64,000 bases of DNA from Spongospora subterranea f. sp. subterranea (Eukaryota > Endomyxa: Phytomyxea > Phytomyxea > Plasmodiophorida): assembly GCA_049724395.1 (NCBI GenBank), contig JAUGWO010000185.1, forward strand, positions 1-64,000. Direction: 5' to 3'. Position numbers and translations under genes: made by a program. Positions within the stretch are counted from its first letter, which is position 1; each line of letters opens with the position of its first letter. A model generated the notes under the pieces. It was given only the letters and a program-made list of their open reading frames with translations. It made no database searches and was not told the DNA's origin. This document shows, one piece after another, positions 33,200 through 46,086 of the stretch.

Positions 33200-34213
33200 T
33201 TGGTGCCCCAGCTGACCTCGCGAGCGCGATAATCGTCAAAGGCAGACGACGATATTCTCAGCGGCACTTGACGCTATTTTGGCGAAGCTCGAGATGCCGG
33301 AAGACGGGCTTGCCGTCATCGCAAAGAAATCACGACTCCAGGAACCGGGGCCAGCAAAAACCCTACTCATCGATGGTCCAATCATCACCAGCAACAACTT
33401 GCCCTGGACCTGCACTCCCGACTGTCCCACCAGCAACTGCAACGCCGCCCGGCCAGCGACTGCGAAGGTACCAGGAGACGCTGCCCAGGGGCTGGCAGCC
33501 GTCGATGCGCACTGGAACTCGCGGTTTCTACAACGGATACGTCCGCACGTTCGTCATCGATATGCGTCCTGGGACATTGGGTCCAATTCGCCGGCAATTG
33601 AACAGGCTCGGCGTCTGTCCCTGCCCAATGGAGTTAAGCTTTTTAGGACGAGCGTCAATTCTGGAAATCACAACCTTCGAAAGCGTACAGGAGGACCTGG
33701 CCCGGCAGCTCAAGGAACTCGGATTCACCGTCAAGACGGGAAACTCGCCAGAGGACCCGTCCCTGATGACGGGAGCCAGGTGGCAAGACGCCTCGACCAT
33801 CGAGATTGAGGACGCCGTACGCGCTCAGTACGTCCAGCGACTGCAGAGAACGGGCGGACGCCACCAAGTATGACAGGATTTCTGACCAAGGAAATCTACC
33901 GAATGGGCCACACGCCAACGTGTCGACAGACAACCGTGACGATCACGGCGACGAACCACTGACAAGGCACTCCGGGCGCCTGGACCGTGGTGACCAACAG
34001 GAGAGGACGAAAGCACAAGAAGAAAGCCACGACGACGTCGGAACCCCAGGCTGACGAAAGAGACGACGATGCCGCCCAGAGCCCTCAGGCGCTCGACCCA
34101 GCATCGCAACCCAGTCCGGCCGACGACACCTCTTCGACCGGTTATGACGACCAGCAAACTGAACCAATCAATATCAGTGAAATACAATTACTGGAATTGT
34201 GTGTTCTAGCATG
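33200..34213 (+). pseudogene. Orphan LINE ORF1-like relic (RNA-binding Gag-like domain)
   Basis: Coding-like sequence in several plus-strand frames. 33530-33870 encodes GFYNGYVRTFVIDMRPGT, LNRLGVCPCPMELSFLGR and LARQLKELGFTV, a pattern resembling ORF1 proteins of LINEs in early-diverging fungi. The last part, about 33980-34213, is basic then acidic (WTVVTNRRGRKHKKK, then an Asp/Ser/Pro-rich tail). Frame changes between the parts show it is broken. It is clearly more GC-rich than sequence to its right, and no ORF2 follows. It may be the coding source of the adjacent minisatellite, but no sequence link beyond proximity was seen. Assignment to ORF1 is by resemblance only. Confidence 0.5.
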
Positions 34214-37200
34214 AGAAAATAATTTATCCGAAGTGTTAGTTCGCAATAAAAATTGACACGATTCCTTCTTGAAAAGCGACTTCACCGATCATCAGCGTAA
34301 CTTCATTACCGAAATGGATTAGTCGGTGCCTGGCAGCATTATCGCAAATAACGGATTCTGCCGGCTCGGCGCCATCACTCTGTGTTGATGAATATTTCCC
34401 ATCTCAGCGCCGATCGGAGAGGGGAATGGGGTTGGAGGAGGGATGACGGTATCAATAATATCAATAATCTATCGATGCACTATCATTTAGATCAAATTCC
34501 TCCAAGTTTGAACATTGGTCCCCGACTGACACTGAGATGTCACCAATCAACATTTCAGATTGTTGGCCGTTCAATTCCTACCACATTCATGATCGAATGA
34601 TTGGCATGCAATTGAATCAACACATCGCCCTGTCTGTAGAAATTACAAATATCTATTCGTCCCAACATTCGTTCATCAGGTGTGTTTTTGTGTGATTTTG
34701 GACAATTCTATACCCGGCGCCCTCTCAACGCTCAATCATCATCCGAAGCCACTTAACCTGAAACTCCCAACGGTTGTCATGAAAATCAGCTGGCAATAAT
34801 GGAAATCACCACTAAACCCAATATCAGAAGATGGGTAAATAATTCAGTAGATATTGACTGACCTCTAAACTCGGGTCGTGATAGAATTTGATCATGGTCT
34901 TAAACATGATCGCTGCTCGCAACACACCATTTATCGCATTACGAATTCTGTGGTATTGGCTTTGTGGCGGATTCCATATTATTAACTGCAGATTGAATAA
35001 GAACTGGTTGGGAGTCGCAAGTTAAATTGTCTGATTCGAGAAATTCGATATGTCTCCTGAGATCCCGTCGGCAATAGGATTGAGAATGTCCCTGTTTTTG
35101 TGAGGAAATGGCGTCTGGTCCTCTTTGGTTGAGAGGGAGAACTGTGTTGTCATCGTTGATTGAGTGTCACCTGTTTCGAGCTGTATCAAATTTAGACAGA
35201 TTGACTGTTGAAATCGAAACAATTGTCAATAAAGGTTCCAGTTATGGACATAGTCGACGTTGAACCGGGGCGGCTCAGGATCGGGCTTTCCACGAACCCG
35301 TCATGCCATCGTCATTGCTGCCCAGACATGATGGCCTTTTGGTGTCACACAAGAACCGATCCTGGAACTCTTCAGGATGCCCTTCGTGATAAGTTGGAAT
35401 ACCAAACGACAAAGAATCGCAATCGGATAATATTCTAAGATCCTTCCATTACTATCAACAAGTGGAAGAAACTACAACCCGATTTGTCAATGCCCAATTC
35501 AAGTTCCTGTCGTCTGTTTCTCAAACCCCCTTCGTTTTAGAAGGATGCTGTATTGCTGAAATGCTACGATTTTAATGCTTTTGAAGCACTTAAACCTGCC
35601 GATATGTTCCGTGTAATGGATGAAGCCCTATCAATATGGAAGGCGATAATTGCCGCTGGAGATGCGGTGTCCAACAACCCCAGATGAAAACAGCCACATT
35701 TTTCCAGGAACCATCCTGCCGCCAAAACATATCGCCCCCATGTAGCAGTCCGATCTGCCTGTTTCGGATAAGAAGGGTGTTCGAGCCCAAGATTATTCTC
35801 GAATGTCGCCAGGCAACAACCTAAGGGATGATGTTTCACCCTCATCTGGAACTAAATTTCGAAAGCGTTTCGTGCAGCTTTTGATTCTGTCAATATTGCC
35901 ATTTTCTATATAACAAGAAAACCTGTTAGTTTTGAAGACGTTACCGATATTGGCCAATCATAATTAGTGGCGCTCTGCCATTGCACAGTTGGAATATGAC
36001 CGACTGGACAAGATTCAGTTATGAAGCAATACAGTTATTGACCTTGTTAAAAATGGATTAACATCATTAGCACAGCCCAGTCAATCATATCACAGATGAA
36101 CGGAGATTGCAGACATCAAAACCATTGCTTCCAACACGAACATGGGTCATGAAGGATGAGGAAGCATATGCCATCCGTCACGAAATTTGCTAAGATGAGC
36201 TGTAAAACGTGGAATGTCTGGTCAGAAAAACTGGTTTGAGGACATGGTCTTTATCCCGAAAAGAATAACCCTAACGATTATCAGGAAGACACTAACTCCT
36301 AGGAAACCAGCACAATGTTTTTGACAGGAACCAATAATATTCCTTACAGTGTTCCACATCTTGATCAACAATGGCCCCAAATACGAGGGATTACTACCCC
36401 AAATATCATAAAATTATCTATTGAAAATCCACCAATTCTACACAGAGCACAGAGGCCGCCGCCCCAAAACTCAAACCAACACGTTTGATCCAACTGATGA
36501 CTTGTCCATCGGAAACTGGAGAGCGAATCCGATCGAACATGGGAATTGCAACAAAATATACAATTGAACAGCACCGACGCCGTCCCAAACGATATTTGAG
36601 CCCTGGTCGAAGACTGACCTTACAATCCTGATTGTTTGGCACCGGACGCCAAACAATATGACTCGCTCGAATACAGGTCGTGCCAGGGATTCGAGCAACA
36701 AATAATGGTTTGAGCTGTGAATCTGAATGAGAAGTAAGAAAATTGAGAGGAAGCGATGATAAGCAAGGGCAATTGACCCGAAAACTGAGATTTGCTCGGA
36801 TAAACTGTCAGGAAATTGTCGCCTTTCCGAATACAAGGCTGTACGCCGTTTAGAAGATCAACTCTGAAAAATACTCTGGCCGACACAGCGCTAGACAGGA
36901 TACTGCTGATCAAAGGAAGGGGATATCGGTTCTGAATTGTTGAGGAGTTGACAACCCCTCGTTAGTATTCGAAAAGGTGACAAATTCCTGACAATTTGTC
37001 CGAACTAAACACTGTTCCCGTGTCAATTGCCCAATCTTCCCATCTCTTCCTCCCCATTCCCCCTTTCTCATTCCTCCGCTTCTCCCTTTCTCATTTATAT
37101 CTATCCCCATTCCCTTTCTTCTCACCTCCCCCTCCCCATTCTCCCTAAACACACCTCAAATCTCGCCCAATTTCCGAATCATTATTTACTTGAGGCACAT

Positions 37201-40200
37201 GCTAAGAACCCGATTCTTCTCCGGAACCTGAACTGGTTCAAGGACGGACAGAATCTTTTGACGCTCATCTTGGAAACCTGTCAATTTTTTTTCCAGGCAA
37301 CACGACTATGACTATGATGAGAGCGCTGTCGTGGACTTGACTGAAAGAGTAACCGTTCTGATGATGTTAGTCAAAATGGACTATCAGCTGGCTCTACAAA
37401 GTTGAAATAGTCGGTGCAACAAAAGGTGACTTCTTGCTTTCCAGCACCGTACACGCGTCATGAAGTCGCAATATTCGAAAGACTACTGCTGGAATTTTAG
37501 ATAGACATTCAGCTTCCAGAATCATTTGTTGAACGGCAATCTACTCGGTGTTATTAACAAGCAAAAGAATGGGAGGTGAACAGGAACGTCTTCCTTCCGA
37601 CAATATTGATGCTCAAACTGAATCTATCAATATTGACAGCGAATTTGAATTAAATGTGATTGCTCATTGACAATCTGTTATGGAGACGGAGAATGAGAGC
37701 GATGTGACGAATCTATTAAAGATGCTGGTGTGGTGTGGTGTATCAGCGAATTTCCCAGGCACTGGAACCAATCCCAGGTCCTGACCGCCGCCCGTTTTCT
37801 GATTTAAATCAGGAAACCTTTCCCCAAAAAAGGATCGTCCAGGTATCACGTCATAGAAAATTTCGTTGGTGCAATTGTTCAACAACGTGTCTAACCAGTA
37901 AAAACGCAGTAATATACTTCGAAGAGGGTTAAAATGAACAAAAAACGGATAAAACGACATTTGAACGTTATCAAACGCCGTTTAAACGTTGTATAAATCG
38001 CAAACCCTAGTAGAGGGTGGAGGCCGCACACAACAGTTGAGATATGGCAAATGTGGACTTTGGAATCCCTGGCAATTCCAAATGAGTCAACAACTGATCT
38101 CAGTAGATTAATACGTATCTGCCAATATTGAGGGAGGTCGTCTATACCAGTAAGAGGGGTATTTCACATTGTCACTCCTTGCCACAGAGGACAACCATGT
38201 TGCGTCTTCTCGTCGCGTTCACTGTGCTCGCTCGTCGACATTCTGACGCCTTCCGCCACTCAAACATAAGTCATGGTTGGTGTAGAGCGTGTACCGAGCC
38301 ATAATACTCTTACCATTAGGTCATTCCAGCGGCTTGCGAGAGGACGCTGGCTCGTCGGGTTTAGATGCGGTCGATGGTTGACAAACTGCCGGATGATGCA
38401 TTCAACGCGCCTTGCCATCATGGATTATAACATATGTGTTTACCTCATACAGGTTCGACAAACTTCCTTGAGACACCATGAATGAGAGCAGCTGGTTCAG
38501 CCGGAACACGCCTCCGCCATTCTATACGAGACCGTTTCCATTGACGGAATGCGACAGAATTGCGACGACCTGACCGAGTTGATAGTTGAACGGATCGTTG
38601 ATCAAGCCAGCACTGACGAGGGAAGAACAGTATCTGACGATCATCTACTTCAACTCACCTCAGATAATATCGCACAAGAAATTGATGACCGACGTTAAGA
38701 ACTCCGACCTCGTTCTACTGCAACATACATCTGTCAAACGACCAGCCGTTCGATTTGATGTCGCGCCACAATCAATCAGGTTCTTATTCGGCGGGAAGAG
38801 ACTTCAATAGTGATTAGTGATGTCCACCACGATATATTGGAGCGCTTGTGGTCGATTATAGTACAGCGAAGTGACAGATAAACAGTCGGGTTCGGAAACA
38901 ACAGTGTATTCAGGATGATTGGATCACCTCCCGACCAAACACCGTTCGATGGGATCTGTTAACCCAATACACAAGGTCCTGCAATTTCCTGATTTACAAC
39001 AGTTTATGAGGAATGCCTTTCTAGTCTGAAATACCTTTCCTCCTTCCTATCCCTTTTCTAGACCTCATTCATAGCCTGAATCTGGGTATTTCGTAAACGC
39101 AATTTTGTCGGATCTGTCTCAATAGGATATCAAAAGGTGGTATTTGATATCCCAATTCGTGCTGGATTCTTGATCTCGTCAATCGTGGTCGATTTGAGCC
39201 AGTTTAGAGGATATAACCGCCTGATGTTTAACTGATTGTAGCAATATTGTGCCAATCTGGTCATGTTCCAATCCATGGCAAACCAATCCAACGTCCCTTC
39301 TGTAAACGTGGCGCTGCTTGTCGATCGGTGAATCCTGAGTAAATGTTTTAGGGAATGCTGAGGATTATATACACGATGTAGTTTTCTCTGATTGATTGTT
39401 TGACTTGATGGCGGTCGTCAGTGTGACCAGTGCGATTGACATTTAGGGGCCGACCTTTATATATTGATGAGCGATATAATGGTGTCGCGCTTCAATGCCC
39501 TGTTAACTGGGTTGTGGAAACTCATTTGATTCTTGTTGAGTCAAGTGAGGTGATATTGTGAGAAAGATGTTTGGGGAATTACATGTCGTTGCGCTGATCA
39601 ATTGTCGTATATTTATCAATGTAGTTCTGTAGCCAAGATCGCACAGATTTTAACCGAACTTGAATAATTCCTTGTCAAAAGTGTTTGGTCAAATATAATG
39701 ATCAGCCATTTGTCGTTGCATTTTTTCGGAGTCAGTTCCCATCAGGAATCTCGAACTTGAAGTGTCCAACAACAACAACACGTTGCTGAAACTCTCAAAA
39801 TGTGCTTTTCGAGGCCAGGCCAATTCACGAGTTGGTTTGATGACCATGGCCTTGACATCGATACACTGCATTGACGTTCAGGATGTTAATGTGGACACGT
39901 CAACATGATTTCTGAATGACCTTGTCATAATTTACCGAAAATCATCGTTTGGGACATTATGGTGTCAATCTTCAGCTGATTTATGGTCCTGAATTGGGGT
40001 CAAATAGGGTTTCAGTGATAATCAGAGTACAGGCACAGCCAATGATTAGTTTACCCACAGATGATTGCCAAGTCAAATGGTCATCTGAAATATCAAGTAC
40101 CCGGGACCGCAGCGTTCAAGATCAACTAGATTTTTGCGACAACGGTTCACCGTCCCGTCATCGTTGACGCCATCGAATACGATCAAGGCAGAATTACCGA

Positions 40201-43180
40201 CCTGCTCGTCATCAGCCAACAGGAATAAACAACAACTGATGCGTAATCGACAACGGTCATCAATCATTGACAGGTTGAGGAAAGGGGAGCAGGCGCGATT
40301 GCGATCACATTCATATGGGTTGATCATTATCAACAAGGTGGTCGATATGACAATAACCGCACCAGATATTGGCCAGTGCCCCAATGATGATATCGACTCT
40401 GACAACAGACGTTATTATGGGAACATCTCGCTGTGGACGCTCAGCATTGCAGTTATCCCCAGTCAGAAACGATGTTCGGAACCCTGCCGCACCCCGCCTT
40501 GGCGCTAAGCCGTCCCTCGCAAGAAGCATTTGATCAGGTTTCAGGTTTTGGTGGTCCTACCAGTGAATGGTTCCCTGGCCATTGTTGTCCAACACCTTCT
40601 CTATACACCGTCAATTGTATTTGTCCAGCTCTGTTAGTTATGAACAACGACGAGAAACAGAACCGATACAATCGACGGTGTATTAGCCAGAAAAGGTGTC
40701 GACAAGGTAATTGTAATGCCTCGATATAAAACGACGCTGACGACCCGACATCAAATTCGAACCCCAATACTCTCGTCTTGAATACCTTTTCGAATTAGTT
40801 GTCTTGGAAAAATGAGATTTTTATATAAAGAAGTGACAGCACAAACAGAGCCGGAATGGCGAAGTATTCTCACTCTAATTTTTGTGCCATAGAAAGCCTG
40901 ACCGCACATCGTCGAGGTGACCGATTCATGATTTTGTTGATTGCGATTGCTTTGCCGAGCCATTAGATGAAATTGATAACGTGCAATGTCCAATCAGAAT
41001 TCCTATGAGCTTTTCGCCACATCAAATGGCCCCACAATCCTCAAATATCGCCAGCCAATGCACACGATATTCCCCGGCCAATCGACACGTCAACTGCCCT
41101 GATCAATCGCTTCAGTTTTAATTTTCAAGGGCCGACTTGGATGAATGGCATTGAATCTTGGCTGACACATGATTATAGATCAATGATATGGACCTGATAT
41201 TGATTGGTTCCTGGCGGGGAACAGTCCATTGACCTTCCGAATACGGTGTTGGACATGTGCCATTTTTGAACATACCTGAAACTCTCATCGGATCCCTCTT
41301 TTTTATACTTTGTTTACACGATTTCCTTTCCGCCCTACATCGTCAGACAAGAAATACTGTGTTGCGGAAACATATTTCCCAACCACAGCAACGCTGAATC
41401 CATCAAGGAAATAAGACCATGCCCATTCGTAAAATAAAACCGAACATATCTATTGAATGATTGGAATGGTGAAACATTTGTTGGTACACTCAGTTGATGG
41501 GATTATTGATATCCCTCTATAATCAATGGGATTATATCCGATACCGATGATCAATGGCACCAAATGTGGACGGATATACGAAGGGGCAGACTGTGTCGAC
41601 AATTGGGTGTTGTTAGTGAAAGGGGTGTTGTACGATGGATAACAATGATAGTGTGTCATGAGGGTCATTATACCGATGCCAAACAATATTCCAAACCCAA
41701 TCAGGTCATCTGTTCAAAACATAAAACCCTATGATCGTTAGGTCATCAGTTCACAACGTCAAAGACAGTTCTTGCTGGCCTTAAATCCGTATTTGATGCA
41801 TATTACACCGCGTCCGATTCGGATTATACCTTGAAGGTCAATTGATCAGAGCAGAGTCGGACTTTGACGACAACGGATTCCCCAAAGATATTATTAACGT
41901 GCAATGATCAACTCTGATTATCGCCTATCAACAGTCCCTAGACCAGAAACAGCCGTTCTAAACCAGCTCATCGTTCATCATTGATACAATCCAGCCTGAA
42001 ACCAAATACGGTATTCAATGAATAGGTTCTGTCAACATTGAACCCCGAAACAATCGTATGGGCCCAATCAGACGAATCATCCTTGACCTAACAATCCTAC
42101 AATCGGCTGTGGGATTCGACACAAACCTCTTTCTCTGTCACCGATCATTGGTGTTGGAACAAGGGTCAAACCAGAGCAGATTAATGTGATTGAAATAAGA
42201 CCAATACGGTTGTTCCCGACGATGGCACCGTTGTCAGAAACAACAATCATTCACAAACTTGAATAAACGATAGTGAAACTAAACAGTTCTAGTGCCCCGT
42301 TCAAACAAAAGGGTAAAAGGCCTCAATTTGGACATAGATTTGTTAGTTGGTTCTGGTGATAAGGTTCAATGGCAAGAACAGATTGGGTGGGTCGGTCGAA
42401 TAGTTGTGAGACTATATCAGCCCTAATTAGTGACGAGATATGTGAATATCTGACATTGATGATGTCACCGCTCGGTGGGAATGACACAATTTCAGGGTCA
42501 GTTAATCGGTTATCGGGGGCCGATACTCGATGGTCGTGATGGTGATTATCTTGTGAACAATGTAAAGGGGAGTGATTCTGTGATATCGATATAGCCAGAT
42601 AACGGGGGATTTCGATTGAGGATTTCATCGGGTGATGGAAATATATGGAATGTGCATCTGTATTAGACGAGGGCCAGGGAAAGGGACACATTATCATAGG
42701 CAATCGTGATCAGAATCAATTGTGTCAACTGTATTGTCCTCTAAACTGCCGACCTGTTGCAGGCACAATCACCTGATTTAATAGCTCAATAATTCTACAC
42801 TCATCAATGGCAGGGATGCCGATGTTTTCAGGTATTCCGAATATTCAAGTAATGATGGTTGACAATAGTACGATTCAAGTTAAATAAAGAGAATGAAGTG
42901 TGATTTTTGTTTGGATGAATCAAGAGCAATAATGATATCGTCTATTATCGCAAACAAGGTGAGGTAAAAGAAGACGATGAACCACAGGAGAGGAGCACAT
43001 GCGTGTACAGGGATGGTCCATTAGGATACGTGACGGGGATCGCCTTAGAATGCCAATCGACCTGCCGGCGTCGGCTCATTCATAACGAGAGACCAGGAAA
43101 ACAATCGGTATGACCCGGATACTCACGAGATTATGATAAAGTTGGTGTTTTATCTGTAATATGGCTGATTGCACTAATGT
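34214..43180. other. 9-kb tract without an intact gene; scattered coding-like islands
   Basis: No ORF above about 125 codons and no recognisable RNA gene. Several short stretches still look coding on the plus strand: about 35450-35540 (QVEETTTRFVNAQFKFLSS), 35553-35690 (CYDFNAFEALKPADMFRVMD), 35690-35890, 38197-38303 (MLRLLVAFTVLA, signal-peptide-like), 38480-38570, 37571-37675, 40150-40230 (IVDAIEYDQGRITDLLVISQ), 41840-41900 and 42335-42600 (LLVGSGDKVQWQEQIGWVGR). Families were not recognised. They could be remnants of duplicated genes, exons of genes with many introns, or old element debris. The rest appears to be ordinary intergenic DNA. Confidence 0.4.
37028..37155. repeat. Polypyrimidine/polypurine tract
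   Basis: About 125 bp that is almost wholly C and T on the plus strand (TCTTCCTCCCCATTCCCCC and similar), with few purines. Such mirror-like tracts can form triplex structures. No gene overlaps it. Confidence 0.75.
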
Positions 43181-43357
43181 AGTGCGTGACGGACTCCGTT
43201 GCGCACTTTTCCCTACTGTATTTTGCCATCCAGCCATTTAGTTGTCGCCAGGTGGGTTCTGTCGTCGTCCGATCGCAGATAATACTCTGGTATAGCCGGC
43301 TCCTGGTCCCTTTGCCGATCGTATTGTCCCTGATCCCGCGTGTCTTCTCCCTCAGAT

Positions 43358-43918
43358 ATGCAGCGCCTCACATATCGCCGTCGTCGCCATTCCTATGCGA
43401 CCCGCAGCAACAAGGTCAAGGTCGTCAAGACGCCAGGTGGCGTCAACACCATCCATTACCGGACCAAGAAGGCCAAAGGCCCAAAATGCGGTGATTGCGG
43501 TCTGAAGATCAACGGAATCCCCGCTCTGCGACCCATTCAATACAAGGTATTGATTGTCGGCGCCGTTAATATGCCGTGTTAACGTTGATTGAATCTACAG
43601 AACCTCGCCAAGAACAAGCGAACTGTTGCCCGGGCATACGGTGGATCCCGTTGTGGAACTTGCGTTCGTCAGCGCATTGTTCGCGCTTTCCTGATTGAGG
43701 AGCAGCAGGTGATTATAATCCATAATCGTTCACGGCCATCGTTATTGTTTCATTCGTTTTTCATAATTCAGTTCCGGAAAGCTAATGATTTGCTTTGCGC
43801 ATAAATTTCAATATTTGTATTATGTGAATGACTAACTAATCGGTGTGTGATTGTTTCACAGATCGTAAAGGCTGTCCTTCGTCAGCGTCAACAGCAACAG
43901 CCATCATCTACCAAGTAA
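43358..43918 (+). CDS. RPL34: 60S ribosomal protein eL34 (three coding exons)
   Basis: Exons 43358-43546, 43601-43708 and 43862-43918 give 117 residues; introns 43547-43600 and 43709-43861 start with GT and end with AG. Intron 2 has a GACTAACTAAT branch-site region. The protein starts [10 protein letters not shown], contains the paired CGDCG and GGSRCGTC cysteines of the eL34 zinc-binding fold, then [18 protein letters not shown], and ends in a Gln-rich tail. This matches the full length of the family (about 115-120). The conserved second residue before QRLTYRRR is missing, giving MQR rather than MxQR. A possible 5' UTR intron ends at CCCTCAG (43355), and CTCAGAT directly precedes the ATG. 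Component of the large ribosomal subunit; housekeeping expression expected. Confidence 0.95.
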
Positions 43919-44263
43919 TTACAATAATACACGACTTCAAGATTAGTGTGTTATTTCTGCGTTTAGTGTCCCAATAGTTTAAAACTGAGTTTTGACGGGG
44001 ATCTGTCTTTGATGCGAATTACGACCATGATCCCTGTGGTCGGAATGATGAGCCATTGGCGAATAGACATATCCACAGTTGACTAATGTAATATCATGTA
44101 TTGGTGACACAACAGAGGCGCTCTCATTAATATCGCCATCACTAGTCGATATTAATGAGTCAACCCATATTGCCTCGTAATTTCCATAGCTTATCTTCTC
44201 AATCACAATATTATTTTCACGGTCTTGATAACAAGGCGATTATAATTGGTTTATATTTGCATA
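43919..44263. other. Intergenic region between eL34 and the secreted protein gene
   Basis: 345 bp. It holds the eL34 3' UTR and presumably the promoter of the downstream gene. AT-rich TATAATTGGTTTATATTTG lies just before the ATG at 44264. Nothing else was recognised. Confidence 0.4.
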
Positions 44264-45617
44264 ATGCAGCCTGTTGATCTTAAGATGCTCTATGCTGTTC
44301 TTCTCTTGTTGAGTTTATATACGATTGAGCCATCTCACGCCATCAACGTTACAGTTGAAGATGAGCCCGAAGACCGCTGGGCGTATTCGCCCACCAATCC
44401 AACCTCCGCCGAGGACAACGTCACCATTGTTGGCGCTCCCCTGCAAAAGATCATCGGCAGCATTGAGGCTCAAAATGGTGCTCAGCTGATCGGGTTCAGC
44501 GATAACGCTTCCAGTCGTGGCGCCGATAAGCCTCCTTGCCCAAGTCGTCAGATGAGGAAGCGGGCCGCTTCCCCACCAATGCCTGATCAGAGGTCATATT
44601 CTGGCCCTGACTCAACCCCAGTCATCATGGCGCCATCCAACAACACAGGCAAGACGACGACACCTCCTCAGTCGTCGGTTGATGACGCCATGTTACCATC
44701 ACCGTTACCGGTCGTGGACATATACGGTAACATCATGATGCTCGCTGGAGACGTCATCCCCGTAACGACATTAGGTATTGTACAGTGTGTCGGTTACCTT
44801 CGTTTCACTGTTCGATATTGTTAATCTGTTACTCTATGCCAATATCGTTACTCTTCTTTCACTGCATTAAATCGTTCGATACTGTTAATCTGTTACTCTT
44901 TGTTAATATCATTTCCCCAATTGATGTTCATCATCGCTGATCTGTGTTTGTGTTGTTTGTAGACGGTTCAGTCATCTTTGCTTCCGCGTCGGCGTTATCG
45001 GTGATACCCAACGAACCATCCCAAGTGGCAGATACCAAGTCGCCACCGGTAGACGGATGGGTTGCACTTGCGCCTCCCAAGACGTTTGCACCTGTGCCCC
45101 AAAATCAAGAACAATTGCCACAGAACAAACTAGATGGGGATTTCTCAAAACCGCAAACCTCGTACAGAGGAAAGCCGTCTTTTAATGACCCATTAAGCTT
45201 TGAAAGATTGCTAGACGCTGACCTGAATATCAACAGAATCATCGCTGACAAGGGTCCAGAAGCACCAGTTGTGGGAGTTCCCTTGAGCGAATCTGAAGAT
45301 GACCAGCTCCCTGTGAATGCTCCCACCGGCGACAGCGCCTGGATGTCCGGTGATTTGATCAACGACGAACCCATGGCTGAATCGGCGCGGAACAGGTCTA
45401 CGAGCAATTGCTCAGATAGTGTCAGTCAGGGTGTGTTGTTAATTCTCGTATGATTATCTGCATCAGTCTCTATAAATCTTTATTTGGCAATCCTTAATTG
45501 GTGCTCATAGTCTATAGTTCCAATCGGAACCGTTGCGCTGAACTATCAAAATGGAGAATAGACGACGTCAAAGAATTGAGGGCCGATTTATCTGGTCTCG
45601 ATAACAATCTTGATTGA
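44264..45617 (+). CDS. Putative secreted Pro/Ser/Asp-rich protein, unknown function (three exons proposed)
   Basis: The ATG at 44264 starts MQPVDLKMLYAVLLLLSLY, a clear signal peptide, followed by a mature domain starting near INVTVEDEPEDRW. Exon 1 44264-44774, intron 44775-44962 (GTATTG...GTAG), exon 2 44963-45430. Splicing gives codon GAC at the junction and keeps a long frame. At 45430 the frame either reads on to a TGA at 45451-45453, or uses GTGTGT as a donor with an acceptor at 45510. That gives exon 3 45511-45617 ending in RIDDVKELRADLSGLDNNLD (361 residues in total). An acceptor at 45517 would give a shorter tail. Low-complexity, with many Pro, Ser, Asp and Asn-X-Thr/Ser sites (NVT, NNT, NAS, NRS, NCS), so probably glycosylated and exported. 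No family recognised. Confidence 0.65.
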
Positions 45618-45768
45618 CGTGAACCAAATGACTGTGAAAGCGATGACAATATTGGGGTTGAAACTATAACGCCATATAGATAATTAAGGCCAATTGAATT
45701 CCACAGAGTCAATTCGTTGACAGAATAGAGAGAGTTTGTTGGTTTGGTATATTGATAATTGTAATAGA

Positions 45769-46086
45769 TCAGTCGAATAGGGAGAAGTTCATGTCGTCTT
45801 CTTCCTCTTCCTCCTCGCTCTCTGGCTCAGCTGCAGCCGCCTCCTTGACCTCAGCGGGTCCGGCGGCGGCACCACTGGAAGCGCCACCGCTTGGTACGCT
45901 CTGGAGCTTGGCCATGCCGGCCTGGATCACTTCGGTGATGTTCTTGCCTTCCATCTCCTTGATGAGCTGGTTGACGCGCTCCTCAGGGAACTCAATTCCA
46001 CCGGCCTCCATGATCTTCTTGATGGCGGCGGCATCGGGGGTCTGTCCGCCTAGGGCGGCCATAATGTAGGTGGCGACAACCTTCAT
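45769..46086 (-). CDS. RPLP2: 60S acidic ribosomal stalk protein P2
   Basis: 105 residues from the ATG at 46086 (MKVVATYIMAALGG) to a TGA at 45769-45771. Features follow the P2 pattern: N-terminal dimerisation helices (TPDAAAIKKIMEAGGIEF, RVNQLIKEMEGKNITEVIQA), an Ala/Gly-rich hinge (GGASSGAAAGPAEVKEAAAA), an acidic run and the conserved end DDMNFSLFD, where most orthologues have DDMGFGLFD. The tail recruits elongation factors to the ribosome. The frame is open upstream (LNYLE) with no earlier ATG of good fit; LNYLE may be 5' UTR or follow an intron. The TGA after the conserved terminus shows that TGA is a stop codon in this organism. Confidence 0.95.
   Translation of the reverse strand: MKVVATYIMAALGGQTPDAAAIKKIMEAGGIEFPEERVNQLIKEMEGKNITEVIQAGMAKLQSVPSGGASSGAAAGPAEVKEAAAAEPESEEEEEEDDMNFSLFD

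Noticed and set aside
34214-43180. tRNA or other RNA genes in the gene-free region
   Set aside because: No paired A-box and B-box with a plausible cloverleaf was found by eye on either strand.
45453-45690. Possible reassigned TGA codon, because coding-like sequence continues after a TGA at 45617
   Set aside because: The P2 gene ends with TGA right after its conserved C-terminus, so TGA is a normal stop here; the continuation may be chance or an unspliced exon.
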